A stretch of 64,000 nucleotides of DNA from Thalassovita litoralis. Its GTDB lineage: Bacteria; Pseudomonadota; Alphaproteobacteria; Rhodobacterales; Rhodobacteraceae. The notes under the pieces are model-generated. The model had not been told where the DNA came from. It saw only the letters and a program-made list of their open reading frames with translations, and ran no database searches. Where the stretch lies: contig NZ_FXTO01000005.1 of assembly GCF_900182725.1 (NCBI RefSeq), positions 110,982 to 174,981 on the forward strand, given 5' to 3'. Below, one piece after another: positions 33,692 through 42,940 of the stretch (position 1 is the stretch's first letter; the number at the start of each line of letters is the position of its first letter). The position numbers and the translations under genes were made by a program.

Positions 33692-34984
33692 CTAAAAAAG
33701 AAGGCGCGGCAAAAACAGAGAAATCGCAGGCACAAAGGTCAGCAAAAGAATCCGCACGATATCCGCCACCCAGAACGGGGCCACACCCCGGAAAATCGTG
33801 CTTGTGCTGACATCCGGCAAAACCGACCGCAGCACGAAAACATTGATCCCGATGGGTGGCGTCAGCAGCCCGATTTCCACAGACACAACGACGACAACAC
33901 CAAACCAGATCGGATCATACCCAAGTTCCACAATGATCGGGAAAAATATCGGCACTGTCAGCAACACCATCGACAGGCTTTCCAGGATACAGCCCAGCAC
34001 CAGATAGATGATCACGATGACAGAAATGATCAGCAGCGGTGACAGTTCCCGGCTTGTCACCCAATCCAGAAAGCTGCTGTGCATACCTGTATAATTGATA
34101 AATTCACTGAACATCGTGGCCCCGATCAACACCGCGAACATCACCGCCGAGGTACGCGCGGAATCCACCAGAACATCGACAAAATCCCGAAATCGCATGG
34201 TGCGGCGCATCACCGCGAACAGGAAACTGATGCCTGCGCCAACCCCTGCGGCCTCGGTCGGGGTGAACAGGCCGCCATAAATCCCCCCCACAACGATACC
34301 GAACAAGGCCAGCACCGCCCAGACCCCGCGCAGCGCGGTCAGGCGCTGTTGCCCCGTGGCCTTTTCACCCGCCGGTCCCATGTCAGGATGGCGCCACGTC
34401 ACATAGCGCACCGCCAGCATATACCCTACCAGACCCAACAAGCCGGGGATCATACCAGCCGCAAACAACGCACCGATATTGGTTTCGGTCATAATCCCGT
34501 AAAGGATCAGGATAACAGACGGTGGGATCAGAATGCCCAGCGTCCCGCCCGCCGCGATTGATCCGGTGGCCAGTCGGTCATCATAGCCATATTCCCGCAT
34601 TGACGGCATGGACACTTTGGCCATTGTCGCCGCTGTCGCCAAAGACGATCCACAAACCGCACTGAACCCGGCACAGGCCGCGACCGTTGCCAATGACAGC
34701 CCCCCGCGCAGATGCCCCAGAAACGCATAGGCAACCGCATAAAGTTCCCGCGAAATTCCCGCTTTGGTCAGGAAATTCCCCATCAGGATGAACAGCGGAA
34801 TAACCGACAGATAATAATTCAGGACACTGGATTTCGTGATCAGTGCCACCATCGAAAAGGCCGGGCGCCATGATGTCAGCATCCCAAAGCCAATAAACCC
34901 AACCACACCCAGCGCAATCGCCAGTGGCACGCGGGCAAAGATCAGGAAAAACGCGGCGGCGACACCCAAAAAGGCTTCGATCAT
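33692..34984 (-). CDS. dctM: TRAP transporter large permease (DctM type)
   Basis: This 430-residue membrane protein has about twelve hydrophobic segments and DctM motifs (IPLFILMGNFLTKAGIS, GFSAVCGSSLATAATMAKVSMP, GTLGILIPPSVILILYGI, LTPPIGINVFVL). It forms the channel of the DctPQM system at 33692-36514 with a sodium-driven mechanism. Its start overlaps the DctQ stop by four bases. Located beside a carboxylase and beta-oxidation genes, it probably imports a carboxylate that becomes a CoA ester. Confidence 0.92.
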   Translation of the reverse strand: MIEAFLGVAAAFFLIFARVPLAIALGVVGFIGFGMLTSWRPAFSMVALITKSSVLNYYLSVIPLFILMGNFLTKAGISRELYAVAYAFLGHLRGGLSLATVAACAGFSAVCGSSLATAATMAKVSMPSMREYGYDDRLATGSIAAGGTLGILIPPSVILILYGIMTETNIGALFAAGMIPGLLGLVGYMLAVRYVTWRHPDMGPAGEKATGQQRLTALRGVWAVLALFGIVVGGIYGGLFTPTEAAGVGAGISFLFAVMRRTMRFRDFVDVLVDSARTSAVMFAVLIGATMFSEFINYTGMHSSFLDWVTSRELSPLLIISVIVIIYLVLGCILESLSMVLLTVPIFFPIIVELGYDPIWFGVVVVVSVEIGLLTPPIGINVFVLRSVLPDVSTSTIFRGVAPFWVADIVRILLLTFVPAISLFLPRLLF

Positions 34985-35490
34985 TGGTCAGAATCTCCGG
35001 GCAGTATGATGGCCAGAACAAAGGCCAGTGTTGTGATCCCCGCCAGAACCGAAATCATCATCAGCACCGGCGCCATGGGAATTTCAAGCAAGGGGGTCAT
35101 GCCACCGAAACGGGCAGTTTTGCCTGCCTCGATCCAAACACGCCAAGCCACCACCGCATAGGCCACGGCCCCGATCAGGTTTGCCATAACGTGTTGCACG
35201 GGTTTGATCCAACGCGGCAACAACGGGTCCAGCACATCAATCGTGGCGTGCAGCCCGTGATAGCTGAGCGACGGAAACACAAAACAAACCGTCGCAGCCA
35301 CAAGGATTTCTGTCAGCTCGGTGGCTCCTAATAATGGCTGGTTGAAAAACGTCCGCCCAAGCACGTCAACGAATGTGACCGCCATCATGGCAAACAGCCC
35401 CAGCGCCCCCAGCCAATCCCCGGATTTAAGCAAGAACAGGGCGGGTGCAAAAACACCCGCCCGAACACCTTTACGGTCAGTTATCGCCAA
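34981..35490 (-). CDS. dctQ: TRAP transporter small permease (DctQ type)
   Basis: This protein of about 169 residues has four membrane segments and the DctQ core (TFVDVLGRTFFNQPLLGATELTEILVAATVCFV, YHGLHATIDVL). The start is uncertain. A TTG at 35490 has GGAG seven bases upstream and overlaps the end of the receptor gene by 14 bases. Any start further upstream would lie inside the receptor gene. A perfect hairpin (35439-35462) would then lie within the first codons. A start after the hairpin would still leave the membrane segments intact. Confidence 0.75.
   Translation of the reverse strand: MAITDRKGVRAGVFAPALFLLKSGDWLGALGLFAMMAVTFVDVLGRTFFNQPLLGATELTEILVAATVCFVFPSLSYHGLHATIDVLDPLLPRWIKPVQHVMANLIGAVAYAVVAWRVWIEAGKTARFGGMTPLLEIPMAPVLMMISVLAGITTLAFVLAIILPGDSDQ
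35439..35462 (-). other. Hairpin near dctP-dctQ junction
   Basis: A perfect 9-bp stem (GGGCGGGTG / CACCCGCCC) with a six-base loop lies just after the receptor gene. As in the other two TRAP operons of this window it may set a high receptor-to-permease ratio. Confidence 0.55.
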
Positions 35491-36514
35491 GGTCTTTCTC
35501 CATCTCGGCAATTTCTGCCCGGAAATCAGCCAAGACTTGTGCCGCATTTTTCAGGCCCAGCGATTCAGCCTTTTCGATCCAAGCCTGATCAACACCGCTC
35601 AGGGCGGTACGCAAATCTGCCTCGAATGCGGGCGAAGCATAGGTGATCTTGCCACCGGATTGTTCCAGAAGCGCCATCCCGTCTTTGTTCATACGGGCGT
35701 AAACATTCGAAATCTTTTGGGTGAACACCTCGCCTGAAACGGACCAAAACGCCTTTTGATCTTCCTCGGACAGTTCAGCCAGCGTATCGCCGTTCACGAT
35801 GAAACTGATCGCAGCGCTGCCGAAGCCGCCCTTTACCACGGTCACGTTTTTCACCGCGTCCTGCAATTTGAAGCTTTTGATCGTCTCGGTCGAAGACACC
35901 ATCCCATCCACAACGCCGGTTGAGATCAGTTCATACATTTCACTGATCGGCTTGTTGACAGGCACAGCCCCCAGTGCCGCAACCACCTTTGATCCGGTCG
36001 CCGTGGGGACGCGCAGTTTCATCCCCTTCATTTCTGCGACAGACGTAATTGGCCCCGGCACAGTGGTCAGCGCCGATGCCCCAACCACACCAACCCCAAC
36101 GGGGACAACATTTTCAAATTCACCGAATTTCAACAGGGTGCTGTTCAACAACCGCCAATAGGCCATCCCCATAGACCGTGCATCGTTCCCCACAAACGGC
36201 AGTTCGACAATCGCCCCAAGGTTAAAACGACCGGGCGAATAACCGTCAATGATCAGCGACACATCCGCCAGACCGTCTCGGACTACTTCGAATTGGGTGG
36301 GAACCGTGCCGACGACCTTGGGCAAAACCTGAATTTTCACGCGGCCTTCGGTGACGCGTTCCACATCTTCAATCCAAGGGGTAATGACTTCGGCGTTAAA
36401 CGGGTGCGTTGCGGGCAGCCAGTTGGAATAGCGCATTGTAATCTCTGCGCTGGCGGCAGTGGCTAGGGTGATCAGTGACACCCCCGCACCCACAAGGAAC
36501 TTGGTGAACGACAT
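35477..36514 (-). CDS. dctP: TRAP solute-binding protein (DctP type)
   Basis: This 345-residue protein has a signal peptide (LVGAGVSLITLATAASAE) and the DctP fold (ITMRYSNWLPATHPFNAEVITPW, LADVSLIIDGYSPGRF, and LRVPTATGSKVVAALGAVPVNKP with the ligand-binding Arg). Such receptors bind carboxylates. It is the first gene of the dctPQM unit and follows the AraC-type regulator gene by 79 bases on the same strand. The ligand cannot be told. Confidence 0.92.
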   Translation of the reverse strand: MSFTKFLVGAGVSLITLATAASAEITMRYSNWLPATHPFNAEVITPWIEDVERVTEGRVKIQVLPKVVGTVPTQFEVVRDGLADVSLIIDGYSPGRFNLGAIVELPFVGNDARSMGMAYWRLLNSTLLKFGEFENVVPVGVGVVGASALTTVPGPITSVAEMKGMKLRVPTATGSKVVAALGAVPVNKPISEMYELISTGVVDGMVSSTETIKSFKLQDAVKNVTVVKGGFGSAAISFIVNGDTLAELSEEDQKAFWSVSGEVFTQKISNVYARMNKDGMALLEQSGGKITYASPAFEADLRTALSGVDQAWIEKAESLGLKNAAQVLADFRAEIAEMEKDLGDN

Positions 36515-36593
36515 GATTTCCTCCCATCTTTGTCTGTCATTTCAAAGTTGGGGAAGGTGCCGATTTTTACTTGCGTTTTATCGCTAACGCCAA

Positions 36594-37415
36594 TCACGCC
36601 CCTGTGGGGGGCGCGCCCAACTGTAACGCCGGGGCATTGGAAAGCACCTGTAATCCGCGTGAACCATTGCGGATTGATCGCGGTTTCAGGCCATAGATAC
36701 GACGGATGGAATGGCTGAAATGACTGCTGTCCGGGTATCCCAAATCCAGCGCGACATCTGTCAGGCTGCCTTCTTGGTTGGCCCATTCCAAAAACCGCCG
36801 GGCGCGTTTCCACATCCGTACATTGCGGAAAGAAACGCCTGTTTGATCCTTGAACAAATGTAAAAACCGCGACTTCGATAATCCGACCCTGTGGGCGCAG
36901 GCTTCGGCGGATAGCTCGCTTTCGCCAAAGTCGCCTTCGAAACTTTCCAAAACCATCTCAACACGGGGGTCCAGTTCGCGCCGGGGTAAGGTCCGCCCCA
37001 AGATTAGCTGATCAAATTCGGCGGTGCTTAACCCGTTGCTGCCCCAAGATCCTTTCAGGCTGTCCGCCGCCAGACGAATACGGGCAACGGCTTCGTGGTC
37101 CATGCTTAGCCCGTTACAGACCCGGCCCAACTCTTCCAGCGCGATTGGGTCAATCCGTTCCGGTTCAATCAGCAAATTGACAACACGCTGACAGTTCGTT
37201 GCCACCTGATGCGGAACCGAATGTGGCACCACTACGCAGGTTCGTGTCTGCCACGCCTGGTTCCCGATACGCACATGGATGCTGTCCACCGGGGCCAGAT
37301 AAATGCTGACGGCCCCCATACAACGGTTCTGCATCCGTGCGCCTAGCAGGCCATAATAATAAACGCGGTCCCGGTTCATCAGCATAATTTTCTGCTGAAT
37401 CGGCAATTGTTTCAT
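36594..37415 (-). CDS. AraC-family transcriptional regulator
   Basis: This 273-residue regulator has a C-terminal double helix-turn-helix (LSAEACAHRVGLSKSRFLHLFKDQTGVSFRNVRMWKRARR, LTDVALDLGYPDSSHFSHSIRRIYGLKPRSIR, about 165-250). The N-terminal sensing domain is not one I recognise. GGGAGGAGA lies about five bases before the ATG. It lies upstream of dctPQM and the carboxylase genes and probably controls them. A strong palindrome 123 bases upstream (37538-37558) suggests the gene itself is under another regulator. Confidence 0.88.
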   Translation of the reverse strand: MKQLPIQQKIMLMNRDRVYYYGLLGARMQNRCMGAVSIYLAPVDSIHVRIGNQAWQTRTCVVVPHSVPHQVATNCQRVVNLLIEPERIDPIALEELGRVCNGLSMDHEAVARIRLAADSLKGSWGSNGLSTAEFDQLILGRTLPRRELDPRVEMVLESFEGDFGESELSAEACAHRVGLSKSRFLHLFKDQTGVSFRNVRMWKRARRFLEWANQEGSLTDVALDLGYPDSSHFSHSIRRIYGLKPRSIRNGSRGLQVLSNAPALQLGAPPTGA

Positions 37416-37537
37416 GGCGTCTCCTCCCAAAGACATGGCGGTGCAGAAACCAAATGGCCCCTTGTTTTATCATTATATCGGGGTCTTCACCTGTCTGTTC
37501 TGGTCAAAGATTAGGCACTTCAATCAATCTCGTCAAT

Positions 37538-37558
37538 TTATATCGTCTGACGATATAA
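37538..37558. promoter_or_regulatory. Perfect 10+1+10 palindrome upstream of araC-type gene
   Basis: Half-sites TTATATCGTC and GACGATATAA are exactly complementary and separated by a single T. The core CGTC-T-GACG has the form of operators of FadR/FCD-type GntR proteins. No such regulator is encoded in this window, so the protein acts in trans. Confidence 0.65.
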
Positions 37559-37582
37559 GGGCTGTCCGCGCAATTTTTTATC

Positions 37583-37714
37583 TTAGCTGGGCTGTACAAG
37601 CGCCGCGCCAACGCAGAACCGTTTGCCTTCGGCACATATCAGCAGAACGCGATATTCGCGCTCTGCCCGCAATTCCGACCAGAACCGCCCGTTACCAAAT
37701 GTTGTGCAGCTCAC
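37583..37714 (-). pseudogene. Possible crotonase remnant after fadB-like gene
   Basis: A 43-codon frame begins with a GTG overlapping the FadB-like stop (GTGA) and ends in TAA. Its middle, EREYRVLLICAEGKRFCVGAAL, closely resembles the first oxyanion-hole segment of enoyl-CoA hydratases, which usually reads V-R-x-x-x-L-x-G-x-G-x-x-F-C-A-G-A-D-L. Everything after that segment is missing. I read it as a decayed fragment of a crotonase gene. A genuine small coupled protein is possible but less likely. Confidence 0.4.
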
Positions 37715-39819
37715 ACGCGTTTCCAATCCGACAAGCGCCCCCCCGATTCCGCCAGTTTCCGCAACAGCGGGGCCGGGGTCCAATACCCATGCGGGTTCCC
37801 CAAAACCTGCGCATAGTGATCCATACGCGCCACGATCCGGTCCAGACCGATTTCGTCCGCCATGAAAATCGGCCCCCCCTGCCACGCCGGGAACCCATAG
37901 CCCGATGTCCACACCACATCTATATCACCAGCGCGATAGGCGATCCCTTCTTCCAAAATCAGCGCAGCCTCGTTCACCATTGGGAATAACAGGCGTTCGA
38001 ATATTTCTTGATCGGGGATATTATCCCGCCGGGTCACGCCATGTTCTGCCGCCAACTGCGCACAAAGCGCGGCTGTTGCATTGGAGGGAACGGGTTTACC
38101 ATCATTGTACAAATAATACCCGTGGCCAGTTTTCTGCCCGTTCTGACCGCGTTGAAACAGGGCCTGACACACCACACGATAGTTCGGTTCCTGTGGGCCT
38201 TCACCGCTGGCGATCCATTCGATAACGGTACGCGCCCCCACATCAACCCCAGCCATGTCCAGCATACGGTTTGGTCCCATCGCCAACCCGATAAAATCCG
38301 GCGATTGCGCCACCCCATCAATCTGCGCGGGCGAAGCGCCTTCCAATAGCATCGCTTCATTTTCGCGCCCGTATACTTCGGCCATGCGGTTGCCGATGAA
38401 CCCATAACACACACCACTGACGACCGCTGTCTTGGCAATACGTTTGGCCAGTTTCATCACCGTCAACAGGGTATCAGGTGCCGTTTGCGCCCCGCGGACA
38501 ACCTCCAGCAATTTCATGATATGGGCCGGGCTGAAAAAATGCGTCCCAATCACATCCGCCGCGCGTCCGGTGGCTGCGGCGATCTGATCCACATCCAGCG
38601 TAGATGTGTTGGTCGCGATGATTGCGCCGGGTTTGCAGATGGCACCCAGCTTTTGGGCGACATCCAGTTTCAGCTTCATATCTTCGAACACCGCTTCAAC
38701 AACGATGTCACAATCCGCCAAGGCAGACATGTCAGTGCTGCCGGTCATCGCCCCCTCGCGCTCGGCGGCAGCCTCGGCGCTTAATATCCCGCGTTTGACC
38801 GATCCGGCATAGGCTTTGGCAATCAGCCCCCGACCGCGCTCCAGCGCCTCTGGGGTGGTTTCAACCAAAGTCACGGGGAACCCCGCATTGGCGAAACACA
38901 TGGCAATCCCGCCTCCCATCGTGCCCACGCCAACAATTCCGACCCGCTGAATATTACGGGGCCTCAGATCACCAGACAGGCCGGGAATTTTCTGCGCTTC
39001 GCGTTCCGCAAAGAACAATCGCCGCTGCGCCCGCGATTGCGTGCTATGCACCAACCCGTTAAACGCACGGGCCTCGGCAGCTTCGCCTTCGGCAAAGGGT
39101 AACGTAGCCGCAGCCGCCATGCAGTCTGCCACTGCGCGCCGTGTCAGCAACCACGGTGCCTTGTCCGAGGCCCGCCGCGCCGCATCCAGAACCGCACCTG
39201 CATTTCCTATGTCCGGGGGCGTCAGTTCGCTGGTCCGGCGCAGATCAGCCCCGGCGCAATCATGTGCCATAGTGCGGGCCGCAACACCCGGCAGATCGTC
39301 CAGCGCATCAGCCAGACCAGCAGACAAGGCATGTGCCGCCGAAATCGGCTTGCCTGTCGAAATCATCTGATAGGCCAGTTCCAACCCCACCAAACGCGGC
39401 AACCGCTGTGTGCCCAGCGATCCGGGGATCAGACCCAACAAAATTTCCGGCAGTCCGAATATTGTCTGCGGATGGGCCACGCGCACATGGCAGGCCATCG
39501 CAAGTTCAAGCCCCCCACCCAGCACCGTACCATGCAATGCGGCGACCACGGGGCGCGAACAGCCCTCGATCCGGCCAAGCAAAGCATTCATAGGTATGGC
39601 TGAAAACTCTGGGTTCTCGAACGCGGCGATATCACCCCCGGCAACAAAAGTACGCCCCACACATTCAATCACCAACCCGATCAGCGATGTATCTGCTTCG
39701 AACTGGGCGAACCCGTCGATCAGATCCCCCACCAGTTGTTCTCCCAAAGCATTCACAGGCGGATTGTCGATCCGCAGAATGCCCAAATCACCTTCGCGCA
39801 ACAGCTTTGCCTGTGTCAT
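37711..39819 (-). CDS. FadB-like bifunctional enoyl-CoA hydratase / 3-hydroxyacyl-CoA dehydrogenase
   Basis: This 702-residue protein has an N-terminal crotonase (about 1-185, [20 protein letters not shown] and [20 protein letters not shown]) and a 3-hydroxyacyl-CoA dehydrogenase from about 295 ([26 protein letters not shown]-binding loop, [17 protein letters not shown] catalytic His, and a C-terminal dimer domain with [11 protein letters not shown]). It converts enoyl-CoA to 3-ketoacyl-CoA with NAD. The layout is like peroxisomal-type MFE-1 proteins. AAGGAGAG precedes the ATG. It is 12 bases downstream of the acyl-CoA dehydrogenase gene, with which it forms two consecutive beta-oxidation steps. 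Confidence 0.92.
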   Translation of the reverse strand: MTQAKLLREGDLGILRIDNPPVNALGEQLVGDLIDGFAQFEADTSLIGLVIECVGRTFVAGGDIAAFENPEFSAIPMNALLGRIEGCSRPVVAALHGTVLGGGLELAMACHVRVAHPQTIFGLPEILLGLIPGSLGTQRLPRLVGLELAYQMISTGKPISAAHALSAGLADALDDLPGVAARTMAHDCAGADLRRTSELTPPDIGNAGAVLDAARRASDKAPWLLTRRAVADCMAAAATLPFAEGEAAEARAFNGLVHSTQSRAQRRLFFAEREAQKIPGLSGDLRPRNIQRVGIVGVGTMGGGIAMCFANAGFPVTLVETTPEALERGRGLIAKAYAGSVKRGILSAEAAAEREGAMTGSTDMSALADCDIVVEAVFEDMKLKLDVAQKLGAICKPGAIIATNTSTLDVDQIAAATGRAADVIGTHFFSPAHIMKLLEVVRGAQTAPDTLLTVMKLAKRIAKTAVVSGVCYGFIGNRMAEVYGRENEAMLLEGASPAQIDGVAQSPDFIGLAMGPNRMLDMAGVDVGARTVIEWIASGEGPQEPNYRVVCQALFQRGQNGQKTGHGYYLYNDGKPVPSNATAALCAQLAAEHGVTRRDNIPDQEIFERLLFPMVNEAALILEEGIAYRAGDIDVVWTSGYGFPAWQGGPIFMADEIGLDRIVARMDHYAQVLGNPHGYWTPAPLLRKLAESGGRLSDWKRV

Positions 39820-39831
39820 CCGATCTCTCCT

Positions 39832-41001
39832 TCAAATCCCAAGCTGCGACGCGGCAAGGTTTTTCATCACTTCGTCCGTGCCGCCGCCGATGGTCAGCAC
39901 CTTGACCTCTCGGTAAATCCGTTCGGACGCGGTGCCGCGCATGAACCCCATGCCGCCCAAAATCTGTACCGCTTCATCCGCGCAGAATTTCATGGCGTTG
40001 GTGGCTGTCACCTTGGCCATGCTGGTGCGGGCGACATGCACGTTCAGCGGGTCCATTTTGTTTTGATAGCGCCAGATGATGTCATAGGTCAGGCTGCGGG
40101 CCGCGTCGATCCGGGCGGCCATATCCACCAGCTTGTGCCGGATCACCTGCTGCTGGGAAATCGGCCCGCCAAAGGCGTGGCGCTGCTGCGCCCATTCCAG
40201 CGCCTCGCGGTAACAGACCTCGGCCATGCTATAGGCCTGAATAGCGATGGTCAGGCGTTCGTTGTTGAAATTCATCATCGCGGCTTTGAAGCCCTCGCCC
40301 TCGGCCCCGATCACGTTGTCCACCGGCACGCGGCACTGATCGAACACCAGATGCGCGGTATCCGATGCCAGCCAACCCATTTTCGCCAGCGGCGTGCGCG
40401 ACAGCCCCGGCGTATCCCCCGGCACAAGGATAAACGAAATGCCCCCGGCCCCTTTTTGATCCGGGTCCGTCCGCACCGCCACGGTGAAAACATCTGCCTG
40501 CATCCCGGATGTGATGAACGTCTTTTCCCCACTGATAACGTAATGATCGCCGTCCCGCACCGCCCGCGTCCGCAGCGCCGCCACGTCAGACCCGCCGCCC
40601 GGTTCCGTCACCGCCAGCGCGCTGATCATATCGCCCGCAATCACCGGCACCGCGTATTGCTGTTTCAGCGCATCGCTGCCCAGCTTCACCAGCGGCGGCG
40701 TACCGATGGAATGCGACCCCAGCGATGCCGCAACACCCCCGGCCCCGCAACGGCTGATTTCCTCGGACACGACGACATGAAAAAACATGTCGCCACCGAT
40801 CCCGCCCACCTCTTCGGGGTACAGCGCGCCCATCACGCCCAGATCACCCGCTTTTTTGTACAGCGACCGGGGCAAGCGCCCGGCGTCTTCCCATGCTGCG
40901 ATATTGGGCGTGATTTCCCTGTCCACGAAACTGCGCAGGACCGCGCGAAAGGCCAGATGGTCCTGTGAAAAGTAAAGATCGGGTTGGGGTCTGTCGAACA
41001 T
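39832..41001 (-). CDS. Acyl-CoA dehydrogenase
   Basis: This 389-residue flavoprotein has the family motifs LAVTEPGGGSDVAALRT, YVISGEKTFITSG, and the C-terminal LGGMGFMRGTASERIYREVKVLTIGGGTDEVM, where Glu/Gly positions match the medium/short-chain and branched-chain type. It makes enoyl-CoA, passing electrons to ETF. The ATG at 41001 has GGAGG seven bases upstream; the frame is open further but that part has no homology. It is divergent from a second, larger acyl-CoA dehydrogenase and followed by the FadB-like gene. Confidence 0.92.
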   Translation of the reverse strand: MFDRPQPDLYFSQDHLAFRAVLRSFVDREITPNIAAWEDAGRLPRSLYKKAGDLGVMGALYPEEVGGIGGDMFFHVVVSEEISRCGAGGVAASLGSHSIGTPPLVKLGSDALKQQYAVPVIAGDMISALAVTEPGGGSDVAALRTRAVRDGDHYVISGEKTFITSGMQADVFTVAVRTDPDQKGAGGISFILVPGDTPGLSRTPLAKMGWLASDTAHLVFDQCRVPVDNVIGAEGEGFKAAMMNFNNERLTIAIQAYSMAEVCYREALEWAQQRHAFGGPISQQQVIRHKLVDMAARIDAARSLTYDIIWRYQNKMDPLNVHVARTSMAKVTATNAMKFCADEAVQILGGMGFMRGTASERIYREVKVLTIGGGTDEVMKNLAASQLGI

Positions 41002-41057
41002 TGCGGGCCTCCGGTGCAGTGTGTTGCCAAAAGCATTGCACAGCTTTTCCCGCCCCA

Positions 41058-41117
41058 CTTGTCCCAAGCCGCTGCACCCGACGCAGAGAATTGCAACAAG
41101 CAGCAGATTGGGACAAG
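41058..41117. promoter_or_regulatory. Two 10-bp operator-like sites in perfect inverted orientation
   Basis: CTTGTCCCAA (41058-41067) and TTGGGACAAG (41108-41117) are exact reverse complements with centres 50 bases apart, about five helical turns. Each is itself a partial dyad (CTTG-tcc-CAAG). They lie in the 178-base region between two divergent acyl-CoA dehydrogenase genes. Confidence 0.6.
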
Positions 41118-41179
41118 ACGCGCCTGCGCACACACCGTAAAGTCATCCCCGACAATGATATTCAGGCAGGAGTACGCAA

Positions 41180-42916
41180 ATGGCAGCCGCAATGCGCCGC
41201 GAAATCGACTTTCTTCTTTATGACTGGTTGAAGGTTGAAACCCTGATCGGCACCGCCGCTTTTCCCGAACAGGACCGTCAGGATTGGGACGCGTTTCTGG
41301 ACCTGTCCGGGGCGATTTCGGCAAATGAATTCCTGCCCTGCTACAAAATCGCGGACCGGGATGAACCGCAATTGGTGAACGGTGATGTGCATGTTCAGCC
41401 GGACATCAAGCAGGCCTTGCACACCTATATGCAGGCCGGTCTGCATCTTGCGACCGTGGACACCGCACTTGGCGGCATGGGCTTTCCCTTTGCCATTGCC
41501 ACCGGCGCCATGACCGAGGTGATGGCGGCCAATGTCGCCGCTTCGGGCTTTGTGATGTTGTCCATTGCCAATGCACGGGTCATTGCGGATTTTGGCACGC
41601 CCGAACAGGTTGCCACCTTTGCGCAGCCGCAATTCGATGGCACCGCGCTTGGCACCATGTGCCTGTCCGAACCCGATGTGGGATCATCGCTGGGGGACAT
41701 CACCACAAAGGCCGCGCCAGATGGCACCGATACGTTGGGCGCGCGCTATCGGCTCAGCGGGCGCAAGATGTGGATTTCCGCCGGGGATCAGGACGTCTCG
41801 GACAATATCGTGCATCTGGTTCTGGCCAAGGCCGTGCAACCGGACGGCACCACCCTGCCCGGCCCCAAAGGCACCAGCCTGTTCATCGTTCCGAAAATCC
41901 TGCCCGATGGCAGCCGCAACGATATTGCCGTGGCCGGTCTGAATCACAAAATGGGCTATCGCGGCACCCCCAATTGCCTGCTGAATTTCGGTGAAAAAGA
42001 CGGGGCAATTGGCTGGCGGATCGGGGCCGAGGGCGATGGGTTGAAAATCATGTTCCAAATGATGAACGAAGCCCGCACCAATGTTGGGCTTAGCGGTGCG
42101 GCAATGGCTTATCGCGGGTACGAGCTGTCCCGACAATACGCCGCCGAACGGATTCAGGGCCGCCCCGCCCATGATAAGACACAAGCCAAACCCGTCGCCA
42201 TCCTGCAACACCCCGATGTGCGCCGCATGTTGCTGCAACAAAAAGCCCTGTCCGAAGGCGCGCTGGCCCTGTGCCTGAAGGCCGCGCTGCTGTGCGATCT
42301 GGCCAATACCGCCCCGGACGCCCCCACCCGGCAAGCGGCGGATTCGCTGCTGGGCCTGCTGACGCCGGTTATCAAATCATGGCCTTCGGAACAGGGTTTG
42401 GTTTCCTTGCATCAGGCCATCCAGATTCACGGCGGCTATGGCTACACCCGTGATTTCGATGTGGAGCAGCTTTACCGTGACAGCCGCCTGAACCCCATCC
42501 ACGAAGGCACCACAGGCATTCAGGCGATTGACCTGATGGGCCGTAAAATCCTGTCGGACCGGGGGCGGTGCTTTGCCGATTTCATCGCGCAGATACGCGC
42601 CAGCGCCGCAAATGCCGATCCCGATTTTGCCGAACAGGCTGGGCAACTGGCGGGGCTGGCCGATCTGTTTGAAACCACGGTTTCGCAGCTTCTGGCCGAT
42701 GGGTCCGCCGCCGATGCGCTGTCCAATGCCACGGCCTTTCTTGATGCCTTTGGGCTGTGCGTCGTCGCATGGATTTGGCTGGATATGGCGCAGGAAAAAA
42801 CATGGGCCTGCCGCTATTTCTATGCGGTCGAAGTGCCGAAAATCCCCGGTCTTCTGGCCCCGTTGTCTACGCACCAATCCCTGACACGGGACGTCCCCGA
42901 TCACGTGCTGGTCTGA
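41180..42916 (+). CDS. Large acyl-CoA dehydrogenase, DmdC-like
   Basis: This 578-residue flavoprotein belongs to the long acyl-CoA dehydrogenases with an extra N-terminal part and a C-terminal domain (MCLSEPDVGSSLGDITTKA, RLSGRKMWISAGDQD, HKMGYRGTPNCLLNFG, IHGGYGYTRDFDVEQLYRD, and HEGTTGIQAIDLMGRK with the catalytic Glu). Relatives include the methylmercaptopropionyl-CoA dehydrogenase DmdC, but the substrate range is wide. AGGAG lies eight bases before the ATG. No DmdB or DmdD is nearby, so DMSP catabolism is not implied. Confidence 0.88.
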   Translation: MAAAMRREIDFLLYDWLKVETLIGTAAFPEQDRQDWDAFLDLSGAISANEFLPCYKIADRDEPQLVNGDVHVQPDIKQALHTYMQAGLHLATVDTALGGMGFPFAIATGAMTEVMAANVAASGFVMLSIANARVIADFGTPEQVATFAQPQFDGTALGTMCLSEPDVGSSLGDITTKAAPDGTDTLGARYRLSGRKMWISAGDQDVSDNIVHLVLAKAVQPDGTTLPGPKGTSLFIVPKILPDGSRNDIAVAGLNHKMGYRGTPNCLLNFGEKDGAIGWRIGAEGDGLKIMFQMMNEARTNVGLSGAAMAYRGYELSRQYAAERIQGRPAHDKTQAKPVAILQHPDVRRMLLQQKALSEGALALCLKAALLCDLANTAPDAPTRQAADSLLGLLTPVIKSWPSEQGLVSLHQAIQIHGGYGYTRDFDVEQLYRDSRLNPIHEGTTGIQAIDLMGRKILSDRGRCFADFIAQIRASAANADPDFAEQAGQLAGLADLFETTVSQLLADGSAADALSNATAFLDAFGLCVVAWIWLDMAQEKTWACRYFYAVEVPKIPGLLAPLSTHQSLTRDVPDHVLV

Positions 42917-42940
42917 CGCCCAATCACCGCGCGGGGCGCG

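Noticed and set aside
41180..42916. DMSP demethylation pathway gene dmdC
   Set aside because: The protein fits the DmdC-like group, but no dmdA, dmdB or dmdD is nearby and the group includes other substrates.
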